A stretch of 64,000 nucleotides of DNA from Adiantum capillus-veneris. Lineage: Eukaryota; Streptophyta; Polypodiopsida; Polypodiales; Pteridaceae. The stretch spans positions 74,617,412 through 74,681,411 of the forward strand of contig CM043963.1 of the NCBI GenBank assembly GCA_014529385.2. Direction: 5' to 3'. Shown here in pieces: positions 47,431 through 59,535 of the stretch; the stretch's first letter is position 1; every line of letters begins with the position of its first letter. A program made the position numbers and the translations under genes. The notes under the pieces are model-generated. The model had not been told where the DNA came from, made no database searches, and saw only the letters and a program-made list of their open reading frames with translations.

Positions 47431-48724
47431 GATAAATATAATATAAGTTAGGTCCATGTGTGAACATAGTTCAACACACAACAAGTGACTCCTAAATTTA
47501 CTGATCTAACTTAAGTTACTTCTAAGTGTAAACATAGTTCAACACAAAGCAAATAATTGCTAACTTTAACTATCTAAATTACTTCCAAGTGTCAGTTTCC
47601 TCTACATAAGGCAAGTAATCACTAACCACTTTACTTAATTTATCTCCCAGTGTAAGATATACTTCACACAGAGCAGATAAATTTTAAACTCAAAACTCCA
47701 TAGCCTAGAAAAAACCACATAAATATCTAATTTAACTTTTTATCTTACGCTCTAATCTTTACCTAAAAGATTATATATAACTAAATTTAAAAAGGCTTTT
47801 TTTGAAAAAAAAACTGATGTTTTAAAGCTCACCTATAGATGAGATAAGGGGGAAGAGAAATCAATAGAATGAGGAAAACAATCCGTTTTCATGGTATATA
47901 AATGACTATATTTTGATTAAAAAAAAGTTTTGATCGAACATTATTTCGATCAAAATTTTAAGAAATAATACGAAACGGTGTTTTTGCTGATGAGACACCC
48001 TATACAACCAAATAATGATAGGTGTCATATAACATGCCCATGTAAAGCGTATTTTACGTACACCGTATAACGTACAATGCAACTTAGGGTCTTATGTAGA
48101 TACTGTTGACATGCATAGCACCACTGGAGGTGGCGGCGTTGTACTAGTTTTGATCAAGCACACTAGTGTTTCGAGAAAAGGAAGTCAATCCTTTCTACAT
48201 CCATGCATACTTTTGAAAAAGGACACAAGAATTCATGACAAGGAGGCCAAAGAAAACGTAGTCATCCTTTTATACATCCTTGATTATGTTTGAAAAGCAA
48301 AAGTGTTTGAAAAAAGTGTGTTACAATCCTATTTGAGTCGTTCAGTGGTTTTAATTTTGGCATAAATGCTTTAGTGGACATAAATTGAAGGGGTTGAATA
48401 TTTTTGGTGCTCAACTCCTCCAATTTCTATCATGCCACATATATGCAGGTAGTACCTTCATAAACCAACACAAACATAGAGCCGGTATTATAAGCAAATA
48501 CTAAGCAGCATGATGCACACAATCCATAGTACTAGCACTAACCAAAGCACCAAATTTTCAATGGGTACTATTAACGTCTACCTAAGAGAAAACTTATGTA
48601 CACAAGTAGTGGCGTCTTCCCTCAATTCCTCGCACAGTCACATCCATGAGAACCTTAAAACTTTCATAGACTCTGCCAAGTGCAAAATTGAAGAGAAGAA
48701 GTTGTCACAAAATGGTAACTTGGC
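47431..48724. other. AT-rich spacer without a gene
   Basis: Loose copies of AGTGTAAACATAGTTCAACACA occur at 47455-47660. A segment 48160-48262 (GGAAGTCAATCCTTTCTACATCC) recurs at 54725-54832. No coding signal is seen. Confidence 0.6.
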
Positions 48725-49626
48725 ATGATCACCCACAGAGAGAGCTGATAACATGGCAAAAAGCTGTACAGACAAGCAACAATACAGATTTCTTGGATTT
48801 ATGCTAACTGCTGACATGGATAGACAATATGGATTTCTTGGATTTGCACTGACAGGTGCTGACATAGCAGACTGTATGGATTTTTTCAAAGTGCACTGAT
48901 GTTTTTTGGCAGCTTTGGGAACCGATTGCTTTTGGGCCAGTTGCTTTTGAGTTAAATTTCTTTTAGGGCTCTGCTTTTGGGGCATCCCTTGTAAGAATTA
49001 ATAAACCCATTGGGACCTCACTCTTCAGAGCATCTGGACGTAGAGTCTGAGAGTAGAGGACTCCTTGGGTGTTGTACTTTGCTCAAGCTTTGATATAATA
49101 AAGAAATATCAAAAGGGGCACCAGGTTTTGGGGCCAATACCTTTGGGCACAGAACTACGCAGTTTTAAAGTTGTGAATTATTTCATGTGATTATCTCGTG
49201 TGTCATGCCAGATTTCCAACTTAGGGTGCCCAAGATTGTGAAAGTGGTATCAGAACACGATTGATTTTTCTTTTATTGGGAAATCCAATCCTCTTACCGC
49301 AACACACATGGATTCAAATGACAAATCCTGCAAGAATCAGACGAACCCTTCTTACACTGTTGAAATGGGAGGCGATACAAATTGAATGGATTAGCAGACC
49401 ACAAATACGGGTCACCTTGGCCTACACAGTATCAGCTAATGGAGATGCAACAACAACAGTAGGTCAATGAGTTCACAAAGCATATCCTCAAGTTTTCAAA
49501 GAATCCACAATATGCAAAAGAATTTGAACCGGCACTCGATTGACGAAGTGCATACGCATTGGCAGCAAACCATCATGATACACCAATAAAACCATCCCTA
49601 GTCAAGAAACCTCCTGTCCCACGGAT
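48725..49626 (+). mobile_element. Gypsy-type LTR, primer site and gag start (copy 2), truncated
   Basis: The LTR includes 48999-49160, shared with the window start; its left edge may be the TGATCACC at 48725. The primer site TGGTATCAGAACACG is at 49247. A short leader and gag N-terminus with the same PTQYQLMEMQ text follow, with frameshifts. Similarity stops at about 49626, where the gag-only element begins. Confidence 0.6.
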
Positions 49627-49859
49627 GTTTTGTGCGTTCATTTGTGGTTGTGTGCAAACGGTGGTTTACCTATGAGATTGTCGAGTCGTCAAGGTGAACT
49701 CTAGTGGATTGGGGTGCAATGATTATCATGGGCTATAGAGAGGCATGCTATTTATGTTTCGGCTGTGTTACCCTTTCCAACTTCTGGGGCCGCCACTGAG
49801 GAGTTGTCTGATGCTCCTATTGGAAGTTTGAAGCGGTGTTTTGATGTCGACAAGCGGTT

Positions 49860-50450
49860 GGTTGAAATTTTTGGTGGTCGTGTTTGAAGCTGGCAAAGAT
49901 GGTGGAGCGAAGTTTTTACCAAATATTTATAGGTGTTTAAGACCTTGAAGATTGGTTAGCAAATTTCCAGCTATGGATCATATCCATGCATATGTTGATA
50001 GATGCGGAAAAGATGAAGGTAGTGTCACTACTGATGCACGAGTGTGCAAAGACGTGGTACAATGGTTTGAAGAGCAGTGATTGAGGATCATGGCAAGAAT
50101 TGGAGAGGCAATTTTTGGGTGGTTTCGAGAACTGGTTACTCCGGCGGAGGCTGGTGCTAAGTTGAAGTGGGTATGCCAGGATGTAAGTAAAGATTTTTTT
50201 GTTTTCTTTGAGCAGTTTGAAGCCAGTTGGAGGTAGTTGGAGATTGCTACTGGGGTAAAAGGAAATCAATTTTTGAATCTGTCAAAGTTTCTTGAGTGCT
50301 TGCATCCAATGATCAAGGACAAGGTGGAGTGCGGTGCTGATACCTATGAAGACATGGTGTATCTGGCCAAGATGAAGAGCCCAAAAGTGAAGCAAAAGTT
50401 GGAGTTGGGCATGTTAAAAATCCTACAGATTATGTGCATGTTGCAGCGAT
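49860..50450 (+). pseudogene. Retrotransposon gag domain, broken
   Basis: Across frames: DLEDWLANFQLWI, then AKTWYNGLKSSD, SWQELERQF, FFEQFEASW, and LNLSKFLECLHPMIKDKV. Trp and Tyr positions follow the gypsy gag core (Wy...l, sW.el...f). Stops occur near 49935, 50080 and 50234. Confidence 0.6.
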
Positions 50451-51350
50451 AGTGGAGTGTCCTATGGTTCAATCAAAGGCAGTGTCGATTGTTCGAACTG
50501 TAGAACCTGTTGAGGTAAAGCCTATGGTTGGTTATGTTCCTTGGAGTTTTCTAAATTATGATGTGCGAGTGCTAATGGTGGACGAGCTTCTCAAAGGGGA
50601 TAAGCCCCTTGTCAAAGTGGACCAGTGTCCAAAAGATCTAGTATTTATCGGGTTTCTAGAGCATGTTGAAGAGGTAAAGCCTATTCTTGTGGAGAGTTTG
50701 TATAAAAGGGTAGAAGAGTGCATTTTAGTTGCAGATGCCGAGATCTTAGAAGTAGATGAAGAAAGTATGCAAAGCCATGGATATGGTCAAGCTTTTGTGG
50801 AGTAGCAAGCAAATGAGGATGTTGATACAGAGTTGGCATGTGGTGCAGTGGAAGATGAAGATACAAATTCAAGTTTTTTGGAGACAAGAAAAGAGGATAG
50901 AGCGGATGAGTCCACATCCTATGGCAAAGATGAAGATGAAGATTCAAGTTCAAGTTTTTGGGAGACAAGAAAGGAGGATAGAGCGAATGAGTCCACATCC
51001 TATGGCAAAGATGAAGATGAGTTCAAGTTTTTGGGAGACAAGAAAGAGGATTTTTTAAGATGAAGATACAAGTTCAAGTTTTTGGGAGACAAGAAAGGAG
51101 GATAGAGCGGATGAGTCCACATTCTATGGCGAGGAGACCGAGCTGGATGAGCTTGTGCTGGTAAATGTAAAGCTGCCTAATTATGTGTCTAAGGATATGA
51201 TGATAGACAACGTTCAAGAAGAGCAGGTTGAAATGTCAAAGCTTGTGGAAGAAGATATGCGGTTGAGGGTGCTATGTGGCACCATGTTTATGAACATGCT
51301 GATGAAGGTAGCAGTAGAGAGGGCTTTAGCGGTGCAATTGGTTTGAAGCT
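50451..51350 (+). pseudogene. Acidic ORF with in-frame ~96-bp repeats
   Basis: Open to TAG near 50803 (WSFLNYDVRVLMVDELLKG), then in frame again as a repeat region at about 50845-51130. The unit EDRADESTSYGKDEDE plus a SSSFWETRK stretch occurs four times; the third is shortened and shifts the frame. Later text (LPNYVSKDMMIDNVQEEQVEM) is open to about 51345. No known domain. It lies where gag C-terminus or pol would be. Confidence 0.45.
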
Positions 51351-51544
51351 AAGCAGTGAAGGGCAAAGTTGCATTTATGGATAGCCACGCTGGTCTACCA
51401 AGTCAACAAGATGATGATGATGAAGCATAAACCAAGGGGGTTGGGCATTCTTCTGATGCTCATGATGGATTGGATGCTGACCAAAGGGAGGAGCAACTGC
51501 TAGAGCTTATGGATTGCCATGGTGATGCATAGAATATAGGTTGT

Positions 51545-52081
51545 TTGAACCAAGTATGCTTTGAAAATGAGTCTGGTTGGAGGTTTGATGATCCCATGAG
51601 TATTATGGAAGAAGAGATGCAGGTGCTAGTTGATAAGGCTTTGACCAGGGTACATATGATGCCAGGGTTAGCCCCTCCAAAAAAAGTAGGTATTCTAATG
51701 GATGAAAAGTCTGTCATGTTTATGCTGGCAGAGGTTGATGTGGAGGAGGGTTTGTGTCAATCACAATGTTTTTTGGACGAGGTTTCCTGCATGGAGGCCT
51801 CCACCTTTTTTGTTTGGGAGGGAGGGCCATGTATGTTGTTAGGTATGTCTGATATACTTGTTGAGAAGTATGGTGAGCACAATGGTTCTCTCTTTGAAGA
51901 TGCTTCGATGCAGGTGGATGCTTGGAGCAGTGAAGATATGCCAAAGGTAGTTGATAAGTATGGTGAGCTATGTGCTAGAGTGCATCATTGTGGTAAGGTG
52001 TTAAATGTGGATGAAAGGAACCAGTGTCAATTTATTGATCCAGACAAAGACTATGTGATACTTGGATGCTTGAGGCAGTGA
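51545..52081 (+). CDS. Uncharacterised acidic ORF of the gag-only element
   Basis: A 178-codon open frame, Met/Glu/Val-rich, with no recognisable domain (FENESGWRFDDPMSIMEEE, then LLGMSDILVEKYGEHNGS). Its last 147 bp (about 51920-52065) are repeated directly after it (52062-52200) with decay. It probably belongs to the retroelement's second ORF and is not a host gene. Confidence 0.35.
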   Translation: MNQVCFENESGWRFDDPMSIMEEEMQVLVDKALTRVHMMPGLAPPKKVGILMDEKSVMFMLAEVDVEEGLCQSQCFLDEVSCMEASTFFVWEGGPCMLLGMSDILVEKYGEHNGSLFEDASMQVDAWSSEDMPKVVDKYGELCARVHHCGKVLNVDERNQCQFIDPDKDYVILGCLRQ

Positions 52082-52209
52082 AAATATGACAAAGGCAGTT
52101 GATAAGTATGGTGAGCTATGTGCTTGACTGCAACATTGTGGTAAGATGTTACAGGTGGATGAAAGGAACTACTTCCAGTTTTTGTATTCAGGCCGAGACT
52201 CTGTGATGC

Positions 52210-53600
52210 ACGGGGTGGGGAAACCCAATTGAAGGTTTGGTAGAAGGGAAAAATAAAATTATACATATGGTTTTGGGTTGCTAACATTGTTTACCAGATT
52301 TTGCAGTTGGTAGAAGAATAAAGCAATTTTGTGGTTGAACACAAATGTTCAACTAGGGGATGAGAAATGATGGTGCAGGCAAAGTGTGTCGACCATAGAA
52401 GATGGCACAAGCAAGTATGTGCATGCTAGTAGGTGCATGGAAAATGGCTAGAGCAGTTACAAAGGTCCTGGGTAGATAGGTAGCATCTGATGTGTATGGC
52501 TAATGCGGTTTATAGGCCAAGAAGGGCTCTAGAAAGGGCCAATTTGGGTAGCACATGAAAGAGGTTCAAGATGCTGTCTTTTTTTCTAGAAATGTAGAGG
52601 CTGAAGTGCTAAACGAGAAGGTCTAGCCGGCTCATCAAAAATATATTGTGCTTTGAAGCTGGAGGTATTTGCAGATCTAAGACGGACAGGGTAAGTGGTT
52701 CCACATAGTCAGAGCCAGTTTCAAAGGATAGATACATAGTTTCTGATTTATGGAGCCTGTCGATTTTTTTAGATTGGCAATCTAAGTCCTGGATGCCAAG
52801 TTACAGAGCTTTGAAGTTTTGTCGGGGGCTAGGTTTGTGCCAATTTGTCTGCATTGGGAGAAGTGCCATCTGGTGTTTTTTGAAGCTCGACAAAGTTTGG
52901 AGGTGTACTATGCACTGACGGCGCTAAGAAGAAGAGAGAATACATTGAACGGGGCTCGAACCATGGAGATATTGTGAGTTGAATTATGTGCCAATTGATG
53001 GAGAGGTGATGCCAGAGGGGTTTTCCAATTTTTGATCGGTTTGGTTGAGCGATCTGGCATTGTCAAAATGTGGTGGGGTTTGAGAATTTCAAAGCAAGCA
53101 AGGTGACCTCTCAGGAGGATCTTACGGCTCGGTGACAAGAATTGCAGGTAGGATATGGCAAATAGTGGAAAAAAGGGGGGAAAAGGACTTTTTCTAAAAG
53201 TTTTTGGGGATTTTGGAGTCTCAAAGGAGGGGTGCTCTATGGGGCCGTCACGTGGTAGGAGGCTTATTCCACATGCAATTTTTTGGAGCAAAATCGTGGG
53301 GTATAAGTCCAAAATGGTTCACCTTTTATGAGCATGGAAGTGGGCTTGTAGCTCTTGAAGAGCCATGGCTATGGTGCACGGTGGCGCTGCTGCGGTGCTA
53401 CCTGGGCAGCCTGTTTGATGGAGAAGGTGTTGGCGGCCCTGCCAATTGTGTCCAACTGCTATTTATAGTGTTCAATCCAGTGATGACATGGCATTTTTGG
53501 GGGGTTTTTTCCCATGGTGCTCCTAGACGCCATCCTTTTATCGAGGGAAAGGGGGGTCCCACCCCTTGTCATGCCGTCGTGACAACAAGGGGGGGGCCAT
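52210..53600 (+). other. Non-coding 3' internal part of gag-only element
   Basis: No convincing ORF. A purine tract AACAAGGGGGGGGCC at about 53585 may be the polypurine tract. Two open frames near 53204-53602 have no recognisable domain. Confidence 0.4.
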
Positions 53601-54375
53601 AAGTTGGTTCACATGCTGTAGATGAGAGAGGAGAAGCAAGCGGCCGAGGTTGCCTACTACGGGGCAATTCATATGTCGATGCAGTGGGAAACTTTCCATG
53701 TGTCCTGTCATGCAAAGGGTGTTAAAACCAGTGTGCCTGTGTAGGGAATGTATGAAAAATGCTATCATGGGCTCTAGTGGATCTTTACAAGCCAAAAAAA
53801 CTAGTTTTTTTCTTTTTTGTGCTTTGGGCCGTCCCTATAAGAGGATTTTTTGTGAATTTGAAACGGCTTTTGCTGGAGGGGCTAAGGGCCTTGGAGCCAG
53901 GCAAGGCTTGGAGATCAAAGGCTGTTGAGTCGGAGGGCTGTCATTTTTTTGTGTTGTGCTCATCGAGGGTGTGCAGGCTTGGAGCGTCTTTGTAGATGGT
54001 GGTGTCTGTTGAATGAAAGCACGTCATCATTGTTGTGCAGTTTTGTGTCAGTTTTCCCCTTCCCCCTTCTCTTCTATGCTTGTGCGCATGTGTTCCGGGC
54101 GTGTGTTGGCAGTCGTGCCTCTGTGATGGTCTGTTGTGCAAAGAGAGATAGAGAGAGATTGCGTGTATGGTGAAGGCTGTGAATCAAGTTGCACGAGATG
54201 GTTGGTGGTGTTTATGGTATAACAACATGTATATACGTTTGTGGTTGTGTGCAAATGGTGGTTTTCCTGTGAGATTTTTGAGCTTTGAAGGTGATCTCTA
54301 GTGGATTGGGGTGCAGTGATTATCTTGAGCTAAAGAGAGGCATGTTATTTGTGTGTCGGGTGTGTCCCCTTTTCC

Positions 54376-54890
54376 CCTATCCAATGTCATCGTAAATGGG
54401 ATTAGTAAATCCAACATCAGTGAGGTCCAATGCGGATCTATATGCGATTGCTAAATACGTTTCCAAGAATCACAGTCCTAGACTCTATGTGAAATGATCT
54501 CAATGTGATGTGACTATTGTCTTTGTACAAGCGTTGGATTTGTGTCGTCTAGTGCATCGATACCTAGAGTCAGTGTCCTTATCCTCTTATATAGGTGGAG
54601 CCTTATCCTCCTATAAGTGCAATGCATGATACATCTTTAATATACAAAGACTTGCATTGAAAATGGTGAAAGCATCATTGAAAATAGAGGTATATCCAAT
54701 AGGGGCATTGTAATTAAGTACACTAGCATTTTGAGAAAGGGAAGTCAATCCTTTCTACATCCATCATCCATGCTTACTTTTGAAAAAGGACACAAGAAAT
54801 TCATGACAAGGATGCCAAAGAAACAAGTGAAAGAATCACGGTGGCTTTCTAAAACAATTAGAACGTGATAAAATCATTAGGTTGAGTTTA
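54376..54890. repeat. Composite of dispersed repeat pieces
   Basis: 54598-54712 matches 38335-38430 (CCTTATCCTCCTATAAGTGC, GCATGATACATCTTT). 54725-54832 matches 48160-48262. The first 200 bp show nothing. The element of origin is unknown. Confidence 0.6.
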
Positions 54891-55205
54891 AGTACAATTA
54901 GTGTTCAAGAAAGGCTTGCTGAGGCTTAGCCTTTAGCTGGTTGAAAATGGAGACTAGCTGGTTGCGAACCATGGTAAAGGGAAGAAAAACTGGTGAAATA
55001 TGTGAGAAAATAGTTCAAAAATCTTGCAAATTTTAAATTTATGCTAGTATTTTCGGTTCGCTTCTTTGTGGGGAGGAAACTCAGCTGACAACCGCTTAAT
55101 AAAAGAGACTTTCTTGAATATTGATTAGAATTAAGTTATAGAATGTAAGAAAAGTCAATCCATGTGAAGCTGTGAAATGAAATGTGAAAAAAAAGAATCT
55201 CATTA

Positions 55206-55257
<52 letters not shown>

Positions 55258-55605
55258 CCATAGGATTTACTATTATGCAAGTGAAGTTTCACTTTAACAT
55301 TCTAATACAATAGAATGGAAGAAAAGTCAAGACATGTCAGGATATGAAATTAAAGTGAAATAACAAGTGAAAGGCCACGATGGATTTCTTAAACAATAAG
55401 AAACTGATAAAATTATTAGGTTGAGTTTAACTATAATTATATAAGGTGAAGTAATGTTCAAGAATGTCTCTTTTATTAAGCAATCGAGTGTCCTCCTCAC
55501 AAAGAAGCAAACAAAAAATAATAGCAAAGTTTTTGAAGTTTGTAGGATTTTTGAACTAAATTTTGACATCATTGCACTGGTTTTTCTTCTCTTTACCATG
55601 GTTTG

Positions 55606-55698
<93 letters not shown>

Positions 55699-56510
55699 TC
55701 AACATATATTATATAATTACTTATTTATATTTTGTGATGTATGTGTGTGTGTGTATATATGTATATGTATGTATAGAACTTACTAAAATTATGCATGTGA
55801 TGTATGTGTGTGTGTGAAGCTTCTCTTTATCATTTTAAAGGAATAGAATGCAACAGAAGTCAAGCCATATGAGGAAGTGAAATGAAAGTGAAACAAAAAC
55901 ATCCATTTCATACTTTAAAACCAAAATAACATTTAAGGAAAGTCTCAATCATCACTATCACTGAAAACGTTGAAAGTATCCCTAACCCAACACATCTCTA
56001 AGCCTTCTTTTAGAAAGCCAAAAAACATATGTGTGTAAAATTTACTAAAATTATGCATTATGAAGCTTCACTTTAGCATTCTAAAACAATAATAGAATGC
56101 AAGAAAAGTAAAGACAAAACGTTGAAAGTATCCCTAACCCAACACATCTCTAAGGATTCTTTTAGAAAGCCAAAAACCATATGTTTGTGTAAAATTTACT
56201 AAAATTATGCATTATGAAGCTTCACTTTAGCATTCTAAAACAATAATAGAATGCAAGAAAACTAAAGATATGTCAGGATGTGAAATGAAAGGTAAATTTC
56301 CATCATGCACTAAAAATGATGAAAGTCTCCCTAACCCAGCACAACAGTAAGGGTTTCCTTTAGAAAGCCAAAAAGATCCATTTACTACTTTAAAACTTAA
56401 ATAACATTCAATGCAAGTTTCAATGATCACTGAAAACATTGAAAGTAGGCCTAACCCAATTCAACTCTAAGGCTTCTTTTAAAAAGCCAAAAAAGAGAGT
56501 TCTTTATGGC
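54891..56510. repeat. AT-rich repeat cluster with inverted arms and (TG)n/(CA)n(TA)n
   Basis: Arms 55056-55117 and 55457-55512 are inverted copies (CTTCTTTGTG..GAGGA, CTTAATAAAAGAGAC). (TG)n at about 55211-55253 lies between the arms, and (CA)n(TA)n(CA)n at 55609-55698 lies just right of the second arm. A block with TACTAAAATTATGCAT, GAAGCTTCACTTTAGCATTC and AATAGAATGCAAGAAAA occurs four times between 55265 and 56280. Around 55970, 56130 and 56330 CCCTAACCCAACACATCTC recurs. No gene. Confidence 0.75.
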
Positions 56511-57050
56511 CAACAAAATGTAAAGTAGAGCCATTCTTTCAAAAACAAAACAATCAATATTACAATTATAAATATATATAGAGTACTAAGTTTTTGACTT
56601 TACATTTCAGAACTCAAAACTGACAGCGGTCTTTTCATTCTTTAGTACTTATCTTTTACTTTTACAGCGGTCTTTTCATTCTTTAGTACTTATCTTTTAC
56701 TTTTACATTTCAAATTGTATGTTTCTTAAGGTTTTCTTTGAAATGGACTGGAGTGTGACACATGGAGCCTCTCTCCTTTCTTGGAAATTTTAAGCTCCAT
56801 CATGTATAGTATAAAATAGAAGTATGTGCGTATGTCTGGGATAAAGCAGAGTGAATTTAAACGTGCAACATATACCCATCCAATGTATGGAAAAGTGTAG
56901 AATTTGGTTTGGATTAGACTTTGATAATATGCTCGTTTTGACATCTTTCAAACTCATTGTCATACAATGTATTATCTTTGTCTTCTTTGCCTCCTCCATG
57001 AGTTTATTTTCATAGCTCAAAATTAATGTAGTGGGATAATTATTTTCCAA
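56511..57050. repeat. Perfect 41-bp tandem duplication; otherwise nothing
   Basis: 56623-56663 is repeated exactly at 56664-56704 (ACAGCGGTCTTTTCATTC...). The remainder is AT-rich and non-coding. Confidence 0.8.
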
Positions 57051-57111
57051 AAATACTTAAATCAAGCATCAATATGAGTAGGAGTTAGCTGGTGTAATAT
57101 GGTAATGCTAG

Positions 57112-57546
57112 CTAATTATATGTATAGTACATTGTAGGCTGGTCGATCATACGAGCAAGCTGTTGTTGCATGACACTCTCGATTTTGCCCGGGCTTAGGC
57201 TCGATGGTGGCACCACAAGGCGGCGATTAATTTTAGATGCCCTCAACATTCTTGAGCTATTAGTGCTATTGCAAGCTCTCCCTTTGTATCTCATCATCCT
57301 GCGACTGATGAGAGCTTGACTTGTCGCGATCTATGTCACCACTAGTACTAGTAGTGGTGGGTGGTGAGCACAGCTGCATGTTACGGCTCGGTGTAGATTT
57401 GAAAAAACACTACTAATTAGCTCACTGGGAGTGATAATTAGCATCTGTAACAAGAATATAGTAAGGACACAAGAGAATATGAGAGGCGAAAAATTAGGGG
57501 TAGACATTGTATTGAGCTGCAGTATGTTGGTGGGAGGTGGTGCCAT
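57112..57546 (-). CDS. Possible small secreted-peptide gene
   Basis: On the minus strand, ATG 57546 (or the internal ATG at about 57507) opens a frame with a hydrophobic N-terminus (FSPLIFSCVLTIFLLQMLI) like a signal peptide. It reaches TAG at about 57331. The same frame continues without further stops through RACNSTNSSRMLRASKINRR and LVVPPSSLSPGKIES to TAG 57112. A small intron removing the TAG, or a single nonsense change, would give a precursor of about 140 residues with a basic Pro/Ser-rich C-terminal segment, the build of plant peptide hormones. It is not a good match to CLE or IDA motifs, and expression is unknown. Confidence 0.3.
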
Positions 57547-58030
57547 ATATTGTGAAGGCCGACCCCATTAATCAACTATGTCCCACTGCTGCTACAGATG
57601 AGTCGATCTATAAGATGTTGATAAGAACTTGTAATGTCTATCATATTTAATTGGAGTAGCGCCACAATTCTTATAACAAGAAAGATCAATATGCAGAGTG
57701 TAGCTAGTGTGGCCACGTGCATCTATATTTCTTCACAGTGAATGTACCCATTTTCCATAGTGCTCAACCGACTCCTCGGCAGCTCGGCCCATGAGATGCG
57801 GCTCTGAGGGAGAGAGAGTCCAAACTTATCATATAACAATGTTTACATGTCGGTAGGACTCTTCTGTGTAGGTTTAGTGTGATCCCAACATTTGTAGTTG
57901 GGATTACACTAAACTTAGGTCTTTTGAATTTTTTGGAATCTTTGAGTTTTTGACCTTTTAATTTTTTTTAAGCCTTTTAATAAGCAAAAGGATGTCTCTT
58001 AAGTGAGAAGTAAAAGGCATCACTTTCCTC
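57547..58030. other. No feature seen
   Basis: Unique-looking AT-rich DNA with a small inverted pair AGTGTGATCCCAACA / TGGGATTACACTAAAC around 57875-57915. It could contain the promoter of the leftward peptide candidate. No gene or repeat is recognised. Confidence 0.4.
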
Positions 58031-59275
58031 TCTCTCTTTTTTATTTTTTTGCAAAACTCACAATTATGAGTGAATTATATTGATCATCCCAAAAAATTAC
58101 AAGATCTTGCCATGCTCCCGAGCCATGACATCATCAAGAGACCACAATTACAACGGCTATCTGGGGAGCCACCTCTAACGACCCACCCCTTTGTCCTTGA
58201 TACACAAGGTCAATTATGTTCTTTAGAGATCTTCTATTTTCCAATGGCCAAGATTTTCCCCCATCGTAAAAATTCTATCTACTGACAACAAGGCACCGGT
58301 AATCCTAGACCAATCATTCAATTTTTGCTTGCGCCCGAGCATTCATATTTAGCTTTTTACTTTCTTGTATAACTTCTGCGAAGCTTGCTACCTGATGAAC
58401 TCCTTCAAACACACGGTGATTCCTTGTCTGCCATACATTATGTAAGAAGAAGTACCTGACAATTTGAATGCTGATGAGGAGGGCAAGACTACCCAAATTC
58501 TTACCTCCAAGGAATAAATCAGTCTTGAAATAAGCAATTTTCCATGTTCTTTGGACCCACTTGCATATTTTTCCTGCTACAAGGCCTCTGATAGCTGGGC
58601 ATTCCATGAATAGGTGGGCCATATCTTCACTAGCCAACTTGCACCCCAAGCATCGATATGTCCCAATCCCTCTCTCCTGAATCTTCACCCTCGAGTCCAT
58701 TACTTGCTCACATCTTTCTTCCAGCCATTGTTTTTTCCATATCTTGTTAAGGGGGCTAGACCAATTCTTCTTTAGCATCATTGTATGATAAATGCCTTTA
58801 GAATGGGGTTTCCATAAGAGACTGCTTCCGAGCCATTTCCAGGCATTCAAGTCAAACTCCAAATCACAGATTGGCATCACTACATTGTCAAGCTCTTTCA
58901 TCACATTGTTGACTAGCAAAACCTCCAAGCTATTAAGTTGGTATTGGGTTACCAAAAGATCAATGGTTTTCTAGCTCTTGCTGTCACTGTCCCAAAAGTG
59001 CCCAAGTTTATTCAGACCCTTATTATTCAGTTTCATGGCTGTTTCTATCCAATAGGGATTTTGTGGTGGATCTACAAATTTGGAAATCTAGGGGGACCAA
59101 TTCAAAATGGAGTTCTTGAAGTATCTGGTTTCTGCCCCCCACTTTAGGACTCCCGCTGCTCTGTTGCATTTCCTTACCAATTCTCCTAAGCCGCCCCCCA
59201 GACTTAGGGTAGACCACGTCAGGGCTAATAGTTTGTCATGAACCTTTACCCCTATCCACTTTCCTTTCTCTTAAC
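58031..59275 (-). pseudogene. LINE 3' ORF with zf-RVT domain and 3' tail (copy 4, best preserved)
   Basis: A T-rich run at about 58038-58049 (poly(A) on the minus strand) is followed by AACTCACAATTATGAGTG, the 3' UTR box. The frame 58955-58314 codes for WKWLGSSLLWKPHSKGIYH, KIQERGIGTYRCLGCKLA, DMAHLFMECPAIRG, CKWVQRTWKIAYFKTDLFL and the C-terminus. Further upstream to about 59275 the frame continues with stops (KGLNKLGHFWDSDSKS). This is the zinc-binding tail of an L1-like reverse transcriptase. It is 5'-truncated, as LINE copies often are. Confidence 0.85.
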
Positions 59276-59439
59276 TCAAACATCATCTCCTACGATTCTC
59301 TTTAAAACAAATGCAATTAAAATCGTGGCGTCCTACTAAGAGTAAATACGAGTCAATGGGGAAGGTGAGCACTCATTTGAATCCATCTCATGCTAAAAGG
59401 TCTTGAATAGTGACGTTTCTCCTCTCTCTTTTGTTGTCA

Positions 59440-59535
59440 AAGGGTCTAGCTTGGTTGGTTGAGCATTTGACCACCGATATTGGGTCATGGGTTCAAATGC
59501 AACCAATTGACTAGGATGGTGACCACGGACCTTCT
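59440..59535 (+). mobile_element. tRNA-derived SINE-like sequence
   Basis: TAGCTTGGTTGGTTGAG resembles an A box and GGGTTCAAATGC a B box, about 45 bp apart. It lies just before the copia LTR, and its ends are not clear. Confidence 0.35.

Larger units (their letters stand above)
49627..54375 (+). mobile_element. Gag-only LTR element (non-autonomous), about 4.7 kb
   Basis: The ends repeat: about 49632-49775 and 54240-54375 share TTTGTGGTTGTGTGCAAA, CTCTAGTGGATTGGGGTGCA and TAAAGAGAGGCATG-type text. Near 53588 a purine tract AAGGGGGGGG would fit a polypurine tract, so the 3' LTR may start about 53600 while the 5' LTR has lost its left ~600 bp. Inside are gag-like frames and a long acidic region, but no protease, reverse transcriptase or integrase. 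This fits a TR-GAG or LARD type element. Confidence 0.6.

Noticed and set aside
57112-57297. CLE or IDA peptide motif in RRLVVPPSSLSPGK
   Set aside because: The Gly-Pro-Asp/Asn-Pro core of CLE and the terminal Arg-His-Asn of IDA are missing.
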